Counted from the stretch's first letter, positions 50,834 to 63,902 are shown. The stretch is 64,000 bases of DNA from Panorpa germanica (GCA_963678705.1 OY783214.1:10168001-10232000); one strand, 5' to 3'. The notes: a model not told the origin generated them from the letters alone. Made by a program: numbers and translations.

Positions 50834-53029
50834 TATTTTAAAGCAGTATTCTAATTAAATATTCTAATATTCTATTGTTTTTAAGTGTAATATTATTTAC
50901 GCAAATCATAATAATTTTGAGAGGACTTATATTTGCGAGCAATTATTTTTTGCAATTGTGTGACGTTGTTTATGTATGACCCCATAAATAATTAATGTTT
51001 GTTATAATTATTAAATAATTTACTCGTCTTTTTATATAAGTAAACGGTTTTCTTCTTCTTTTATAGCTTCTGAACATGATTATGTTGTACAACGTATTAA
51101 GAAACATTAATTTTCTTAATTTTGTTTCTTGGTCTTACTACATGGGTAGTTCAGATATCGAGGATAACTTTATTGCTGACTCACATTTTAACCTTCGTTC
51201 AAATGCAACACATGCATTCAATTTGCAAATGAATATTATTTTTATAATAAAATTATTACATTTATTACCGTGGAATCGTGAGAAGCATCTTGCATATTTT
51301 AAAAGAATCATAAATTATTTTATTGTATTTAAGTTTTTTATGTTAAATATTTTATTTGCAACTTGTCTTAATGACTCGTAAAAGGCTATATTGTTTCAAA
51401 GACTAATTGGTCTCACGGTAAAATAGCAAAATGGTGACGGGAATAGTTTTATTGCTAAGATGTTTCATTTTAATGTTTCCAAAAGGCATCATTTTATACA
51501 TTAATATCAATACAAACAGATGCTGGTTTTAATTGTTGAGATAATCATCTGTATTATCTGTCAGAGGTTGGTTATTCATGACGTGCGTACTATCACGCGG
51601 ATGTGGTTAGTAGTGAAGCGAAATAGTCCAGCCGAATATACGAAATAGTGTGACCTAATAATATATGTCTAGAAAATTTATCAATTTAAAATTACCGATG
51701 CTAACATCTACAAATATTTTATTCAATTGAGTTGAATGGAACTACTATCGCTTATGATCAGAAACGAACTCTCAAGTAGCTTTCCCACCTACCGCTTTAG
51801 TTTTTATTTCATTTTCTAGTTACAGGAATAGTATGGCATATGGCACTATCCAATAATCGTTTTCTGGATATGTTTTAGTTTTAAATCGCAATAATGTTTG
51901 ATAAAGAACAATTAAATATTTATCTTTTATTAAATATTTATAAATTTCTTTTATTATTAAATTATTTATTATCTAAGTCACCTTATCATTTTGTAAATCA
52001 CATCACTTGAATCATTTTGTTTCATTAATTTATTCATTTTTTAATAGTTACCATAGTATGTTCATTTTTTACATTCATAAATGTAAAATAAAGGTTAAAT
52101 AATTTCAATGGTTTTATTAAACGAAACATCATCAAATTTATACAAATTAATTTGGGTGTTTACTTAATTGTATAAAATACAAACACCCAAACCCAAACCC
52201 AAACAATGTTCTTTTTTTTAAAAAAATTACCCCGACAATAATAACGATCTATCCATCGTCACTGCCATTTCGAATCTCGTTCGGTTTTATCTAGCGAATT
52301 ATAATCCGGAATCTGTCAAATTAAAATTACTTTTCGATTTATGAAATGTATTGAAATAAGACATAAATAATTAAATATAATTAAAATTAATAAATAAATA
52401 TAATTGAAATTAAATTACGTCTTTTAAATACGCTATAAGTGTAATAAAACTAAAAACTAAAACACTGCAACAAACGCATGTTATGTTCTTCATCTAAAAC
52501 ATGAAATTTCAAGGTAAAATATAAAAGTAAAACTTGAAATGATACTGTATGCTATAGTAAGGTACAGTAATATTGATTTCTACTATTTTATCAGTAAGAC
52601 AGATCATCAGAGAGCAAATCACACAATCATTATGTTACAATTAATGCGAGATAATACCTAGCTGATAATCGCAATGATATATAAAAAAGAGATAGATGTT
52701 TTAATCTTAATTATTTTGTCAAAGTAGCTCAAAGTTACGAATGTAATCTAACAGGTTATTTTTTTTAGTGTGTGTAGCAGGTATTTGCTTTTATTAACGC
52801 TTTCTACAATAATCTATTTAAAAATGGTTAGAATTTCTTAAACTCTCTTACCATCATAATAGAATAAAAATTAACTGAAAAAAAAGATTTGAAATAATAG
52901 GCGTACTTTGTCTGGACTATATATGGTCATCACTCACTGGTTTTCCTTCAGCGCAGCGTTTCGGCAAGTTCTATGAAATCCAGCCGTGCTAATGGCAAAC
53001 TGCGAGTAGATATACTGATGATATTAGAG
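50834..53029. other. AT-rich stretch without a supported gene
   Basis: A plus-strand frame of 101 codons at 51076-51381 follows a good acceptor-like TTTTCTTCTTCTTTTATAG. It is hydrophobic and AT-driven, with no recognised domain, so it is not called. Confidence 0.45.
52151..52204. repeat. hairpin followed by (CCCAAA)n
   Basis: TTTGGGTGTTT (52151-52161) pairs exactly with AAACACCCAAA (52181-52191) across a 19-base AT loop, and the right arm runs into three CCCAAA-type units. Confidence 0.85.
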
Positions 53030-53470
53030 CCGTACAGACATACAGTAAGGGCTGTAGGGCTATAGAGCTATAGGGCTCCGTCACGACGCTTTGAGGGCTA
53101 AGGGTGTTTCAACAAGCCACGTTTTAACCCTCCCTCCCCGTCCCCGACCCAGTACTAGCCCTCGTCCGCACCTCCACCCGTACCCGGTACAGCACCAAGC
53201 GTACAGTAAATCCAGGCAAAACTATTGATCCACCAAAGTGCGTTAAGGAGAAAGAAAATGAGAGAACGAAATCCTTGTTGGCGATGGCGAGTCCTTTATA
53301 TATACACAAGTTCTAGTGTAGTCCTTTAAAGGATACGGAATGGAAGTTGGAACCTCGAGGATCCAAGGCGCACCGTGCACCGTGTCGTTTCGCTCGGCAT
53401 TGCGATGATAACGAGCCCTTTGAGGACTGCCACCCTCTAACGCCACCAGCACCACCACTCTACAAGTGTT
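53030..53470. promoter_or_regulatory. GC-rich island, possible promoter or first exon
   Basis: This is the most GC-rich few hundred bases in the window. It has many CpGs and C-runs (CCCTCCCTCCCCGTCCCCG) and a minus-strand TATATAAAG at 53294-53302. An 8 bp unit (AGGGCTAT type) repeats four times at 53048-53079. Two overlapping minus-strand frames of 61 and 71 codons show no domain. It could be an alternative first exon or promoter for a minus-strand gene, or a foreign insertion. There is no direct proof. Confidence 0.3.
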
Positions 53471-53884
53471 TCAAAGAATTATTTATGTGATGTGATGAGC
53501 TACAAGTTGGAAAAATAAATGTATAAACCGCGGGAAATCCACACGAAACCGGAAATGTTCTCTGGTAGTTATTTATACATTTAAAGAACCACTTAGCGTG
53601 TGAATATATAAATTAAGGAACCCTTGCCGCATTTAGGGACATTTAATAAATTTCTTTAAATTATATTAGAGAAACACCAACTTGTACTGCTAGAAATAAT
53701 GGAAAATTAACGACACGGAAGCAAAAAACATTCTAAAATGTTGAAATAGTTTAACTAGGTTGTTATTTTAATATTTAGATCAACTTGCGTGAAACGTATT
53801 TACTCACTAATTAAAATTTCATTCAATTCAATTTCAATCTTGTTCATTTTTATTTATTTTACTAGATAAACGTTTTTAATGTAT

Positions 53885-54518
53885 GATAAGCGTCCTATAT
53901 CTTAATTTCTATAAAAGTGTACTATATATTGATAAAGTGGGTTACTAGAACCTCAAATGTCCATACCTTTTTAATAACTCCTTATATGTTAAGAGATATT
54001 AACAATTAAAAAAGTCATTTTGTCTCTTTAATTATTAAAGGGATTTAACGTTGTACACATTCCAAGTGCATGTGACATCACAATCCTTGGGTAAGGTTAC
54101 CTACCTTACAGCTCATAAATCTCTGCTATATGTATTTATATATCAAAATATCAAATATTATTTACAGCTATTTCAAGGAACAATCAAATTTCAATATTAT
54201 ATCTGCCTTAGCAGAGTTAAATAAAATAAAAACTTTTTATTCTTTGATTTGACTTGATTATTTGACTACCAACAGCTACAGAAGATTACCACAGCACTGA
54301 CCTATTCAACAAATAACTGACGTTAAAATGCATTTCACGTCATACAAATATGGCCGACCATTTCTAGCGCTAAAACTACAATTCAAACTTTTGATTGCTA
54401 TATCTCCATCAATATTTAGATATTTAATAAAATAAACACGCCAATACGCATTTATTAACATCAATTTCAATCAACAATTGAAAAATCGACCTCTAAAAAA
54501 TGAGGACACAAGCCCATT
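53885..54518 (-). mobile_element. F1 element copy 4, inverted
   Basis: The reverse complement matches copies 1 and 3 over essentially the whole length. The end at 54504-54518 is an intact GGACACAAGCCCATT, while the end near 53885 is diverged. Confidence 0.8.
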
Positions 54519-55044
54519 GTCATTCATAGATATAGCCGTCACTGGACGACTATTTCTTATCTAGGTTTAATTTTCATTTTTAGCATAGGTAGTTATTGTT
54601 TTTACTTATTGTAACAGATTGTAACGTGGCATATTTTTACAATTAAAAATAATTATTATTTGTTACTAGCTAAACGCGACCACGATTCGATGTGACTTAT
54701 TCTTATATCAAAGGATTGGGAAAGTATATAAAGGACACACACACAAATACAAACGATGATCAACTGGAAAGAAACGAAAGAAATGTTGTGTCAAAATTTT
54801 AAGTCAATCGACCGATAATTTTTTCAGTTTTGCGAGCACAAACATACATTGGCTGAATTTTTATATATAAAGAAAAAGATTGCTTAAATTAATTGCACAT
54901 TCATCAAAAGTCTTCTCCTTATTTTACGAATTGCTTGCTTAACACTGTTACGTTATATAAGCTTTATTTAGCATAAAATACTTTACCTTTTACATAATTT
55001 TTCGTACGTTAATATAATGTTATGTCTTTGATATTTTTTAAAAT

Positions 55045-55258
55045 TTAATTTATTTAACGTTGGTCTATTTCACTGATAACCTCCTATTGTGTTGCCTGCT
55101 TTTATGGTGTCGAGGACTCATATATATATATATGAACTACGTCGCTGCTTAATAAATTTATGATGATGTCAAACGAACAAAGTAAACTGGAGCGAGGATG
55201 GAACCAGAAGACGCAGGAGTCATTAATGTTCTCGTCCACTGTGCCGTCATTTCTTTGA
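55045..55258 (-). mobile_element. SINE fragment S5, head plus body
   Basis: On the minus strand the head GGCACAGTGGACGAGAACAT (A-box-like) and TCTGGTTCCATCCTCGCTCC (B-box-like) is followed by the body shared with S2 and S3, containing GAGTCCTCGACACCATAAAA. It is old and diverged. Confidence 0.55.
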
Positions 55259-57030
55259 TATACAAATATAATTTCTGAAGTAAGTAAACATTTTTATTAC
55301 TTTTTAAAACTTTTAACATATTAGTGCAAGATATTAATTGTATTTTACCTTTATTTAAACACATAATAATAATTATAAAAGAAATTGTGTAAAAGATAAG
55401 TAATTAAACGGTAAGTAATAAAACGTAATGTTTCATAAACAATAACACATGCAATATTTACATAATATATAAGTTTACCGGGTTATTTAAGTAACTGATC
55501 CAAACGTTGCAAGTGTTGCATAAAGATCAGGCGATATGTCACACGCGCTAACACAAACAAGTACTACATAAACACACTGATAATATATTGTAATTTATAC
55601 AACTGTACAAGAATTACATATATTCCACATTATAATATATAATATATACATGTTACGCGTGTGTTTGAGAAGCAAGGACACTTTAAATAACCAGAACTAT
55701 GTCTTGCTTAAAAGATCGTTCTGTTGTGGCAATCCGTTCTGTTGATATTTAACAGTCTTAACAGTCTTTTAAACCAAGGCTCAGTGTCAACACGTTTTTA
55801 AAATCAATAAACAAGAATTCAATTTGTGTTATTTGATTTAAAATTATTTTATGTTTTAGTTGACTGTGGTGTTACCACTACATAATATAGTTTGTTGTGT
55901 TGAAGTGAATGTTCGTGCAAGTTCCTCGAACGAGTGATTAGTTAATCCAGGTAAGAGTATTGTTTATTTTAAACGGATAGAAAGTATAATGAAGCATTGT
56001 CTTACGGTGACAAAATTTATAAATAGAATTTATGATTAATGCATTGGCAAACTATCAGAATAATTTTTATTTTTAACAGTAACGTATTATATATTAATGA
56101 GGGACACAGTTGTGTGTTCCTTTTTATTTAACGATCTATACCGCCTTCCACGAAACCAAAACGATTCAGATAAAATACTCTCAAAATGGGTAAACAGCTT
56201 TTAAACCAAAAACTGTTCATAACTGTTCAACAGTTCTTATGCGAGTGCCGCTTGCAGTTATGTAAAACGGCTCAGATATATGTATGCATATGTCTGTAGA
56301 ATATGAAACGCATATCCTTGAATTGAAATTTGATTTTCAACACGCTACATGTTTCTAAATAATTGATATACTAATCAGTGATCTATTTATAAACAAAGCT
56401 TGAACATTTATCTGACTCCTAAAGTTTATATGGTTTAAATAGCTCAATTATGTGCAAAGTTATTAACGTTTTTATATTTGAAACAAGGAGTGCTAGTACA
56501 AATTTGTAAATAGATTGTCATTTTAATACACTTTTGTCATCTATATCTAACTATATAACCATGAAGTAATGTTTCACCTTAATATAGCTCTATAGGCTCT
56601 CTCACACAAAAGCGTAACTAGGCATGGGCGCAAATTAGGCCCTCTGGATAAATAATAAAACATATATTTTTTGCATCCTCCCCTCTCACGGTTCAAAAAT
56701 TTGTTTCGATTAAAGCAGTAAGATATTTGATTTATTCATTTTATTTATTGTAAACCGAATGAAATATTACTTTATTTTGCCCATACGGTAACCGTTTTAG
56801 GGTGTAGTTGCAATAGCACACTTTATCATTGGTACACCACTTTACTTAGTGTCGTCAAGATGCAGCCATACTTTGAAACATGCATATTCGTACGTAACTT
56901 TAGCTGTAGCAAGTGGTTGTCATTTATGTTTATTATTTCTATACGGGCAAAACAGTGAGAGGAGAAAACGATACATATATACAATCGTGGATTTATAAAC
57001 ATGAAAGTGGAAGGTACATTTCATTGTTAG
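55259..57030. other. AT-rich stretch without a supported gene
   Basis: A donor-like TCCAG|GTAAGAG lies at about 55950 on the plus strand after a GC-richer run starting near 55890. It could be a 5' UTR exon of a gene to the right, but no partner exon was found. Confidence 0.4.
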
Positions 57031-57220
57031 GCTGGGTTCACACGACATTGCACTGCACGATTTTTTGCAGTATAAATATTATCTAATAATCAGTGGCGCA
57101 TACGTTTTATATGTGTTCGTTTTTTGCAATACAAACGTCGTGTGAACAGTTATATATAAAATGTATGCGCTACTATTTATTCCGTAATATTTATACTGCA
57201 AAAAAACGTGCAGTGCAATA
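57031..57220. mobile_element. nested palindromic MITE-like element
   Basis: Three nested inverted repeats are visible. The outer arms are 57048-57080 and 57186-57218 (GCACTGCACGATTTTTTGCA type). The inner arms are 57093-57112 and 57153-57172 (GTGGCGCATACGTTTTATAT type). A displaced pair, GTTCACACGAC at 57036-57046 and GTCGTGTGAAC at 57137-57147, crosses them. It could fold into a long hairpin. It is non-coding and of unassigned family. Confidence 0.65.
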
Positions 57221-57903
57221 CATCTTATTTAAAAACTTGTCATCGTAAATAGTCTTTACGTTAAAAATATTTAACATATTTTATTACCATGTACGATAAT
57301 ACGTTGTGTTTATCTAAAAAAGTAAAATTTGCATGCATTTTTATTGTAACCAATAACGATAGACAAATTTTTATTAGTATAAGTCGTAGTAGATCAACAT
57401 AAAATCACATTACCCACCGATTGAGAACCCATAATACTAAACAAATATTTTAAGTGTACACAGTGGAACAACTTATTCAGGAAATTCTGTTTGGTGAATC
57501 CTAAACAAATATTACATAACAGGTATTTGTACATCAATATACATGCTTAGATACAACAAAATTATAGGTTATGTATGTCTACTTACTTATTAAAAGCAGT
57601 GTGACTGTGGGAGTCGCAACCTAATTATAATAATCTTGTACTTGGTCAGTCACTACAGACCGCATAGACATACGTCTGTCCAACAGATTAAAAAGATGTT
57701 TTATTAAGTGAAGGTAATGATATTTTATTTTAGAATCGGATTTGACATTGACTCTTAATTACCCTATGACCCTGCTATCACCCACGGTTCCGTTACTCAT
57801 TGCTGAATAACTGTCAAACAAACTATTTTAAGTAGTATCAAAACCTTCATTTTTATTACACAAGGCGTTATATACAAGCCGTCGCAAAAATTTATTTTCA
57901 CAT

Positions 57904-58248
57904 CAGAGAGACAGTTTTGAAAACAGTTTTGTTGTCGAAAAACAAAACAAAAACATGTTTTGTTTTATTTTAAAACTGTTCTATTTTTTGAAAACAGACT
58001 GGTTTTGTTTTTAGTGTTTTTCTGTGTGTCCCATAAAAATTATAAACATGATAAATAACATCGGAGAAGCGCAAATGTTCACAAAAAACAAAACTGCTTG
58101 TTCAAACCAAGCAGACTAAAAATTGTCAACAGATGGGAATGTGTTTTGTTTACTATAACAGTTTTTAAAGACAAACATGTTTTAAGAACTGTCCTCTTTG
58201 GTGGAAACATTGGTGTTTTTGTTCGTGTTTTATTGAACTGTCTCTCTG
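57904..58248. mobile_element. 345 bp inverted-repeat element, hAT-like ends
   Basis: It starts CAGAGAGACAGTT and ends AACTGTCTCTCTG, a perfect 13 bp TIR. Further inward, GTTTTTAAAG and CTTTTAAGAAC-like blocks and repeated AAACAGTTTTG motifs add partial symmetry. The flanking octamers do not match, so there is no target-duplication support. Confidence 0.5.
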
Positions 58249-59454
58249 GAGGGAAACCGGAATAAGGAATACGGTCTTTTGTTTTAGGTAACGTTGTGGA
58301 CGATCGTCTATTTAACATTAAACACCAATTAAAACGAATCCTTTATGAACACAGGTATACAAAAGTATTATTTTTAATAAACAGTCCTTTGTTCACAACA
58401 GTTGTGGCTTGAGGACCTGCGCTTTTTTCACACTTTTGCATAAATACAATAACAGTATATTATTTAATCCATTAAATATTTAACAAGTGATATATAGAGT
58501 ACTAGGCTGTTGTAAAGAATGTGGGGAATGCTGTTTCGATACTTACTCCCCGTTTATCATTGGTTTCAGCTCGCGCTGTTCGAATACATATACATATATA
58601 ACGCCTTTCCTTTTTCGTTTTCGTTTTCGTTCTGAGTGTCCGTCTTTGTTGTCTTGATAATGACGTGGTTTATTATCATAAACAAGCCATAAAATAAGTG
58701 CATAATGTTTACAATGGGACTTCCATGAACTTTGGATTATCAGCTTCCGTTTGTTGTAATTAATATATATTACATAATATATCATCGTTAACACTATTTG
58801 AAAAAATGTTGCTCTTTTTGTATATGTAGTTTTAATGAAACTATTGTTTTTTTTAAAGCAGAGACTAAAAATCAAAAGTATTCTCTTCTTTTGTTCTTTT
58901 TGTTTCTCACTTATAAGAAAAAACGTTTCTGTTTTTGTGTTCAATTTAATTTTCTAATGAAACTTTAATCAGTCATTATGGCTTGTGAACTATGACTTAA
59001 CATTCGTCTTAGAGCATATATACACATGGATAGCCTATGTTTTCTATAGATTAAAAGTGTGGGCAAAATGTGTGCGAGAGAGAAAAGTATATGTTCCTAT
59101 TTGTTCTCTATGCGCATGCGTCGAAAGTGACAGCTGTCTAGAAATAATAAATATTAATATTCTATTAACATATAATAAATATTAAATATGTAAAGAAATT
59201 ATATTTCTTTAGTTGGTACAAAGCTCATCTGTCGGTAAGACAGTGACTATTCTGTGAAAAGATATACTCACGAACGCAATAGATGTTGCTGTAGGGATAA
59301 CGGCCAACACAGTTGATTTTTGGAATAGACAGAAATCATGTTTTTAGTTATATTTATATTTATACACAGTTTATTTATATTTATATATATCTACATTATT
59401 CTACATCAACATAATGTCATATTTAACATTCTCTCTATATATATATATGCTCTG

Positions 59455-59569
59455 AAACACTCGTATCTATAAAACTGTATCATATAAGATCAAGTTGGCT
59501 ACGAGAACCTCAAATGCCCAATTATTTTTTAATAATTTGCTATATTTTAGATTTCGTGATGTTTATATC
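59455..59569 (-). repeat. F1-like 3' end joined to an F5 body
   Basis: The stretch around GAGAACCTCAAATGCCCAAT and the preceding ATAAAACTGTAT block match the terminal ~100 bases of F1 copies, where the equivalent reads CTAGAACCTCAAATGT. It is diverged. Instead of the F1 body, it adjoins F5 sequence. Confidence 0.55.
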
Positions 59570-59766
59570 ACTGTTACACTTCAATTATAGTTCGCATCAA
59601 CTTTATCTTCATTTGTATTCCGACAGGTGGAGTGGTTTCGTAATTCATATGAACGACTGTGAGAAACTGGATTGAAAATGAACTCTTTCATGACAAAAAA
59701 ATCATACGCATCTTGAATATGATGACAAAGTGTCTCCAAAATGTTTACCGGGTAAACTTGTATCAA
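59570..59766 (-). repeat. repeat family F5, copy 2, with a short open frame
   Basis: This is the inverted counterpart of 2285-2520. Read on the minus strand it keeps an open frame of about 60 codons containing YPVNILETLCHHIQDAYDFF. I do not recognise that peptide. Its 3' side (lower coordinates) runs straight into sequence matching the 3' end of family F1. The parent may therefore be a larger transposon, but no domain proves it. Confidence 0.7.
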
Positions 59767-60359
59767 AATTACATTTTTAAGTTAAAAATCTACTTTTAGA
59801 TGAACTTTTGATAAATAAAATTTGTCGTATTTATAAATATTATACATACATCCAGTTGTCGCCTTGAATTTATTTTCGTTGCATAGCTACGAAGTTGAAA
59901 TCGTCACGAATCTGTTCAAAGTAGAACTCGCTATGAATAATAATGTACTTTAGCTTCATGCATTCAGCAGTTGCATTAGGAAATAGAAACCCAATCAATT
60001 TTAATTATGTTCGTTGTTATTTTTGTAATGTTTATAGTTCAAAGAGTCGCCTGTCGATCTACGGTCTCTCATTATATCATCCCGTCGGTTTCTACTATTT
60101 TAGAACTGTGTTAAACTATTTTTGGTTCAGACGAATGCATAATTGATAATACTATAAGTACATCGAAGTACATATCGTTACGTAACATACATCCAGTTAA
60201 CTTTAGGGATTCAACTAAACATTGATTGAAATTGATTATTCATATTAGTAGAGTAAATAGGACTGTGCAAGGTATGCCGTCGCGTAAAAGTTCATCTAAA
60301 CTAGATTTACATTTTTAAACTATACATATAAAAACAAAAAAGTCTAATTTTTGGTACCT

Positions 60360-61060
60360 AATGTAAAATCTGAACCCGCTAAACCTACCTAAGGTTAAAA
60401 CGATAAAAAAGAAGCATATTTGCGATAATGTTTTTTGACGACACAGTTAATATATAATTATTTCTATAATTACTACATAATAAAATGACATATGAAGAAT
60501 ACTTTGTGAAATTTTCATAAATAAATGTCAAGAAATGGGGCATTGACAGCGAATCTCCGCAGATGTCACAAAAAAAAGTAACATTGCGGTGCCACCCATA
60601 ACACATCACTTGATTTTCTGAAATTGAAAAACCAAAATGATTTCATTAGTTAATATATGTCGAGTTTTTCTTTTTTGATTAATATTTAAATTTTTTACAG
60701 CACTTTAAAATCAAATTACCGATTTTTCATGAAAAAAATCAGAAACTTTGTTATTTTAAAATACGTTAAAATTAAAAAATTAAAAAAAAAAAACACAGCG
60801 TTACCTTGGAATTTATGTAAAGAAAGAGTGTGCAAAATTTCAAAAGAATTGGTCCAGTAGATTTTGAGCTAGAGAGGGCACCGACTCTGAAAAAGCTATG
60901 TGTAAGAAACCGCATTTAAAAATTACAAAGTAACACGAAAGCAGACCAGAGAGGTGAAGACTTAAGACTCTATATCTCCGACAGTTTTACTCCAATCGAC
61001 TTCAAAATTTTTCACAATAAACTTAATATGTAGTACAATAATATAACTAAATAAACTAAA
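60360..61060. repeat. probable remnant of an unclassified transposon
   Basis: Phrases such as AAAATTTCAAAAGAATTGGTCC and TAGATTTTGAGCTAGAGAGGG look like the terminal regions of insect TIR transposons from memory. No second copy or matching inverted end occurs in the window, so the boundaries are guesses. Confidence 0.25.
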
Positions 61061-61663
61061 TAAAAACTAAAATGTATTAAAGACGACGCTGCGGTCGAAC
61101 AGTCCGTGAAGTGACCAAAAAGTTTTATATCCAATGGAGTAAAATGTATTTTTGTTGAATAATTAATGCGCTCCATTTGGATTTTTATTAATCAGCAATA
61201 AATCTGTAGTAAAATATTCCTGCTATATATCTGCTTATATTTGAATGATCCCTCGTATAATCCCTTAATATTTGTAAAGGTCTTCTTAAGATGGCAGTAA
61301 TTTAATAAAAAAGGAAGGTTGACGATTATGTTAATCTTTTAATCTAAAGTTATACATTAGTTAACATTCCTTATGTAAAAGATAACTTTCTCATCTTAAA
61401 CTAATCTAAAATACACGTAACTGTGTTTAACAGGACTAGTATATGATGTGCAAACGGAAAGGAATTATTTAGGAGACAAAGTGGTCATGAAAATAAACGT
61501 GAAATATTAATGACCGGAAGTCAAACACGAGTACAAAGTGAAGGTTACAATATTTAACGTATTATGTGATTATTTAACCAAAATTTAATACTGCTAGGCA
61601 AATACAAATGATCTAATAGCAAGCAAATAGATATTCCGATTGTATAAATGTACTATAGATATG

Positions 61664-61813
61664 TATAGGTCAAATTACGAGAGATCGCCGGTGACTCATG
61701 TTTAAAATAAGTTAATAAGGTAATAAAATTCACTATCGTATCGTAGATTTATACAGCTCTTATAAACACTTTTTAACATCAGTCGCTTTCAAACTCTCGT
61801 AATTTGAACTATA
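61664..61813. mobile_element. 150 bp MITE, short form of the 32558-32774 family
   Basis: The left end TATAGGTCAAATTACGAGAG and inverted right end TATAGTTCAAATTACGAGAG match the long form. The shared core GATTTATAC(A/C)GCTCTTATAA is kept. About 70 bases of the left interior are absent compared with the long form. Confidence 0.75.
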
Positions 61814-62737
61814 CATAGAAATACAGTATTACCAAAATACAGTATAACCCAAAAACTGTTTCCACGAGTATGTTTAAATTAACTAAGTTATTATCACAAC
61901 ATTGCCGATGGCATGTACCCATTATAGTTTGTATCACAGACAAACTGTTACCAGAGTCGAACTTGCCACAGATGGACATTAAATGTAAAAGTCAAATTCG
62001 GATTTAACCTTAAACTAGTATTAGGTTTTATTAATTGTAAACATTGTCAAATACAAAAGGCTTGCCATAAACATAGGTTTATTTAACATAAAGGAAATTA
62101 TATGAAATACGTATAGAATTTACTATAACAAAACCGCCCTTCATCTGTTTAATTTTTATCTGTAAATATGATTATAAAATATTAATTTCAGTCCAAAATG
62201 AGACCGTTTAGATAAGGTTTCGCTTGAGGAAAATGGTGTATGTATTTAGATTAATATCCAGTTTTGTGCTTAGCGGAAAGACTATATTCTGATTAATTGT
62301 TATTCAGGAATGTGTCATAAATTCAGATTCAGTATTTAAGCAAGTTTAAAGATCACTTTTGCGTCATATACAGACATTGGCGGCCTTAGCCATACCGGCT
62401 TTTGCAAGGCCCCGGGCGGCAGAACTTTGCGAGATCCTATAGTAAAATTAAATATTTTAAAAATAAATATTTTTATAATTATAGATATTTTTAATGATAT
62501 TTGACGAGAAATAAAATTTTATATTGAAAGTTTTATAAAAGTTACCAAGCACAAAGATGACAAATATTAATGATGATAAACTAAGGTATGGCTAAATTAA
62601 GGATAAACTTGTTGCATATAATGCAAATAATCCATTTTTACCCAGTCAGGTGAATCATCATAAATCCAACACTGGTGCAGTCAATCTGGTTCTCCATTCC
62701 GGCTGCCCATGCTATTGATTGGAACACGTATTAGCAC

Positions 62738-62764
62738 AGAGAGAAAGAGAGAGAGAGAGAGAGA
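62738..62764. repeat. (GA)n microsatellite
   Basis: A GA run with one AAAGA interruption. Confidence 0.95.
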
Positions 62765-62848
62765 TTTGTATTTACAATTTGCATACGTCATGTGCATATA
62801 ATTCGTTGATAGTTCTAAACAGAGCCCCCATGAGTCCTGAATGACTAG

Positions 62849-62884
62849 ACTGGACAAACTGGACACGCTGGACGTGCAGGACGT
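62849..62884. repeat. 9 bp tandem repeat, four units
   Basis: Units ACTGGACAA, ACTGGACAC, GCTGGACGT and GCAGGACGT run head to tail. Confidence 0.8.
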
Positions 62885-63902
62885 GTAGATAAATCAAACA
62901 ATCTATCGCAATGAAATAAACAATAAAATAATCAACAATTACATTTATATGTGATTCACAAATGTTAGTTATTATTGTTAATTATTACATATTGCTATTA
63001 TGTTCATGCTTGTACAGGGGGTATATAAAGTATTGTTAAAGTTATTATGTTATGCTATAAAGTTGTTTATAAACTTATTTATTGTTTTACTATATGTTTG
63101 TGATGGTTGGACTATTACAGCCAATCGGTTAACGTAAAATAACTGTTAGATGCAGAACTACTGTCCGTTAAGTATGTCTCCAAGAAAATCACTTTTCTTA
63201 CGAATCGATCATCTCGAAAATTAAAATGTATTTATTTATTAGTGTCTTTTATACGTAGAAAGTTTTGGACGATAAAATCGTTGGAAGTTGTAAATCAGAA
63301 TACACTTCCTTTAATGTATTTTTATAAAGAGCACTCATCCATAATTTAGTCTTTCTTTGAAAGGGCCAGATTTAATGAAATTAGACTACTTCATTCGTGT
63401 CATCGTCAAATGATAAGTGTGTACTTAAATAGTTAAAATATAGGGGACTATTTAATCGCTAAAATTGGCGTAGAGATCTTTCTATACCGGACCGAATAAC
63501 GTCAAAAGAAAGAAAGTATAATAATCTCTTATTAGGTGGATCATCTCATTGATGAATAATTTAAAATCAAAACTACTCGAAGAAGAGTAGTAACAATACA
63601 AAGAGAAGTGGAGTGGGGACAGATGGTTGTGTAGGCGTAGCTAATATGCATTATCTGAAAGATAAAAAGCGTAATTAAAATTTCCAGTAGAGGAGGGACT
63701 TAATAGAGTAAATTTTTTTGTAAAATATGTCTTGGTATTCCTTCGGATTTGCTTGCATTCTTAATCTAAAAAAGCAAAAATAATAAATGTATTAAAGTTT
63801 AAGGTTAAACCTGCGAGGCTATAAGTTCAAATCTTTGAAGAAATGTTTTCAGCGCGTTCAGCCTCCTACGGATTACTCCTTTTCAGGATTTATTTCTTAA
63901 GT

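Noticed and set aside
51076-51381. Plus-strand frame of 101 codons after an acceptor-like tract
   Set aside because: The product is hydrophobic and AT-driven with no recognised domain, and no upstream exon with a matching donor was found.
58543-58944. Minus-strand open frame of 133 codons
   Set aside because: It is the second longest open frame on that strand but starts from a non-ATG codon. It is Lys/Ile/Phe-rich from AT content and ends in a (TTTTCG)n simple repeat. No domain or splice support.
63795-63860. tRNA-like B-box text (GTTCAAATC)
   Set aside because: No acceptor stem, A box or cloverleaf could be built around it.
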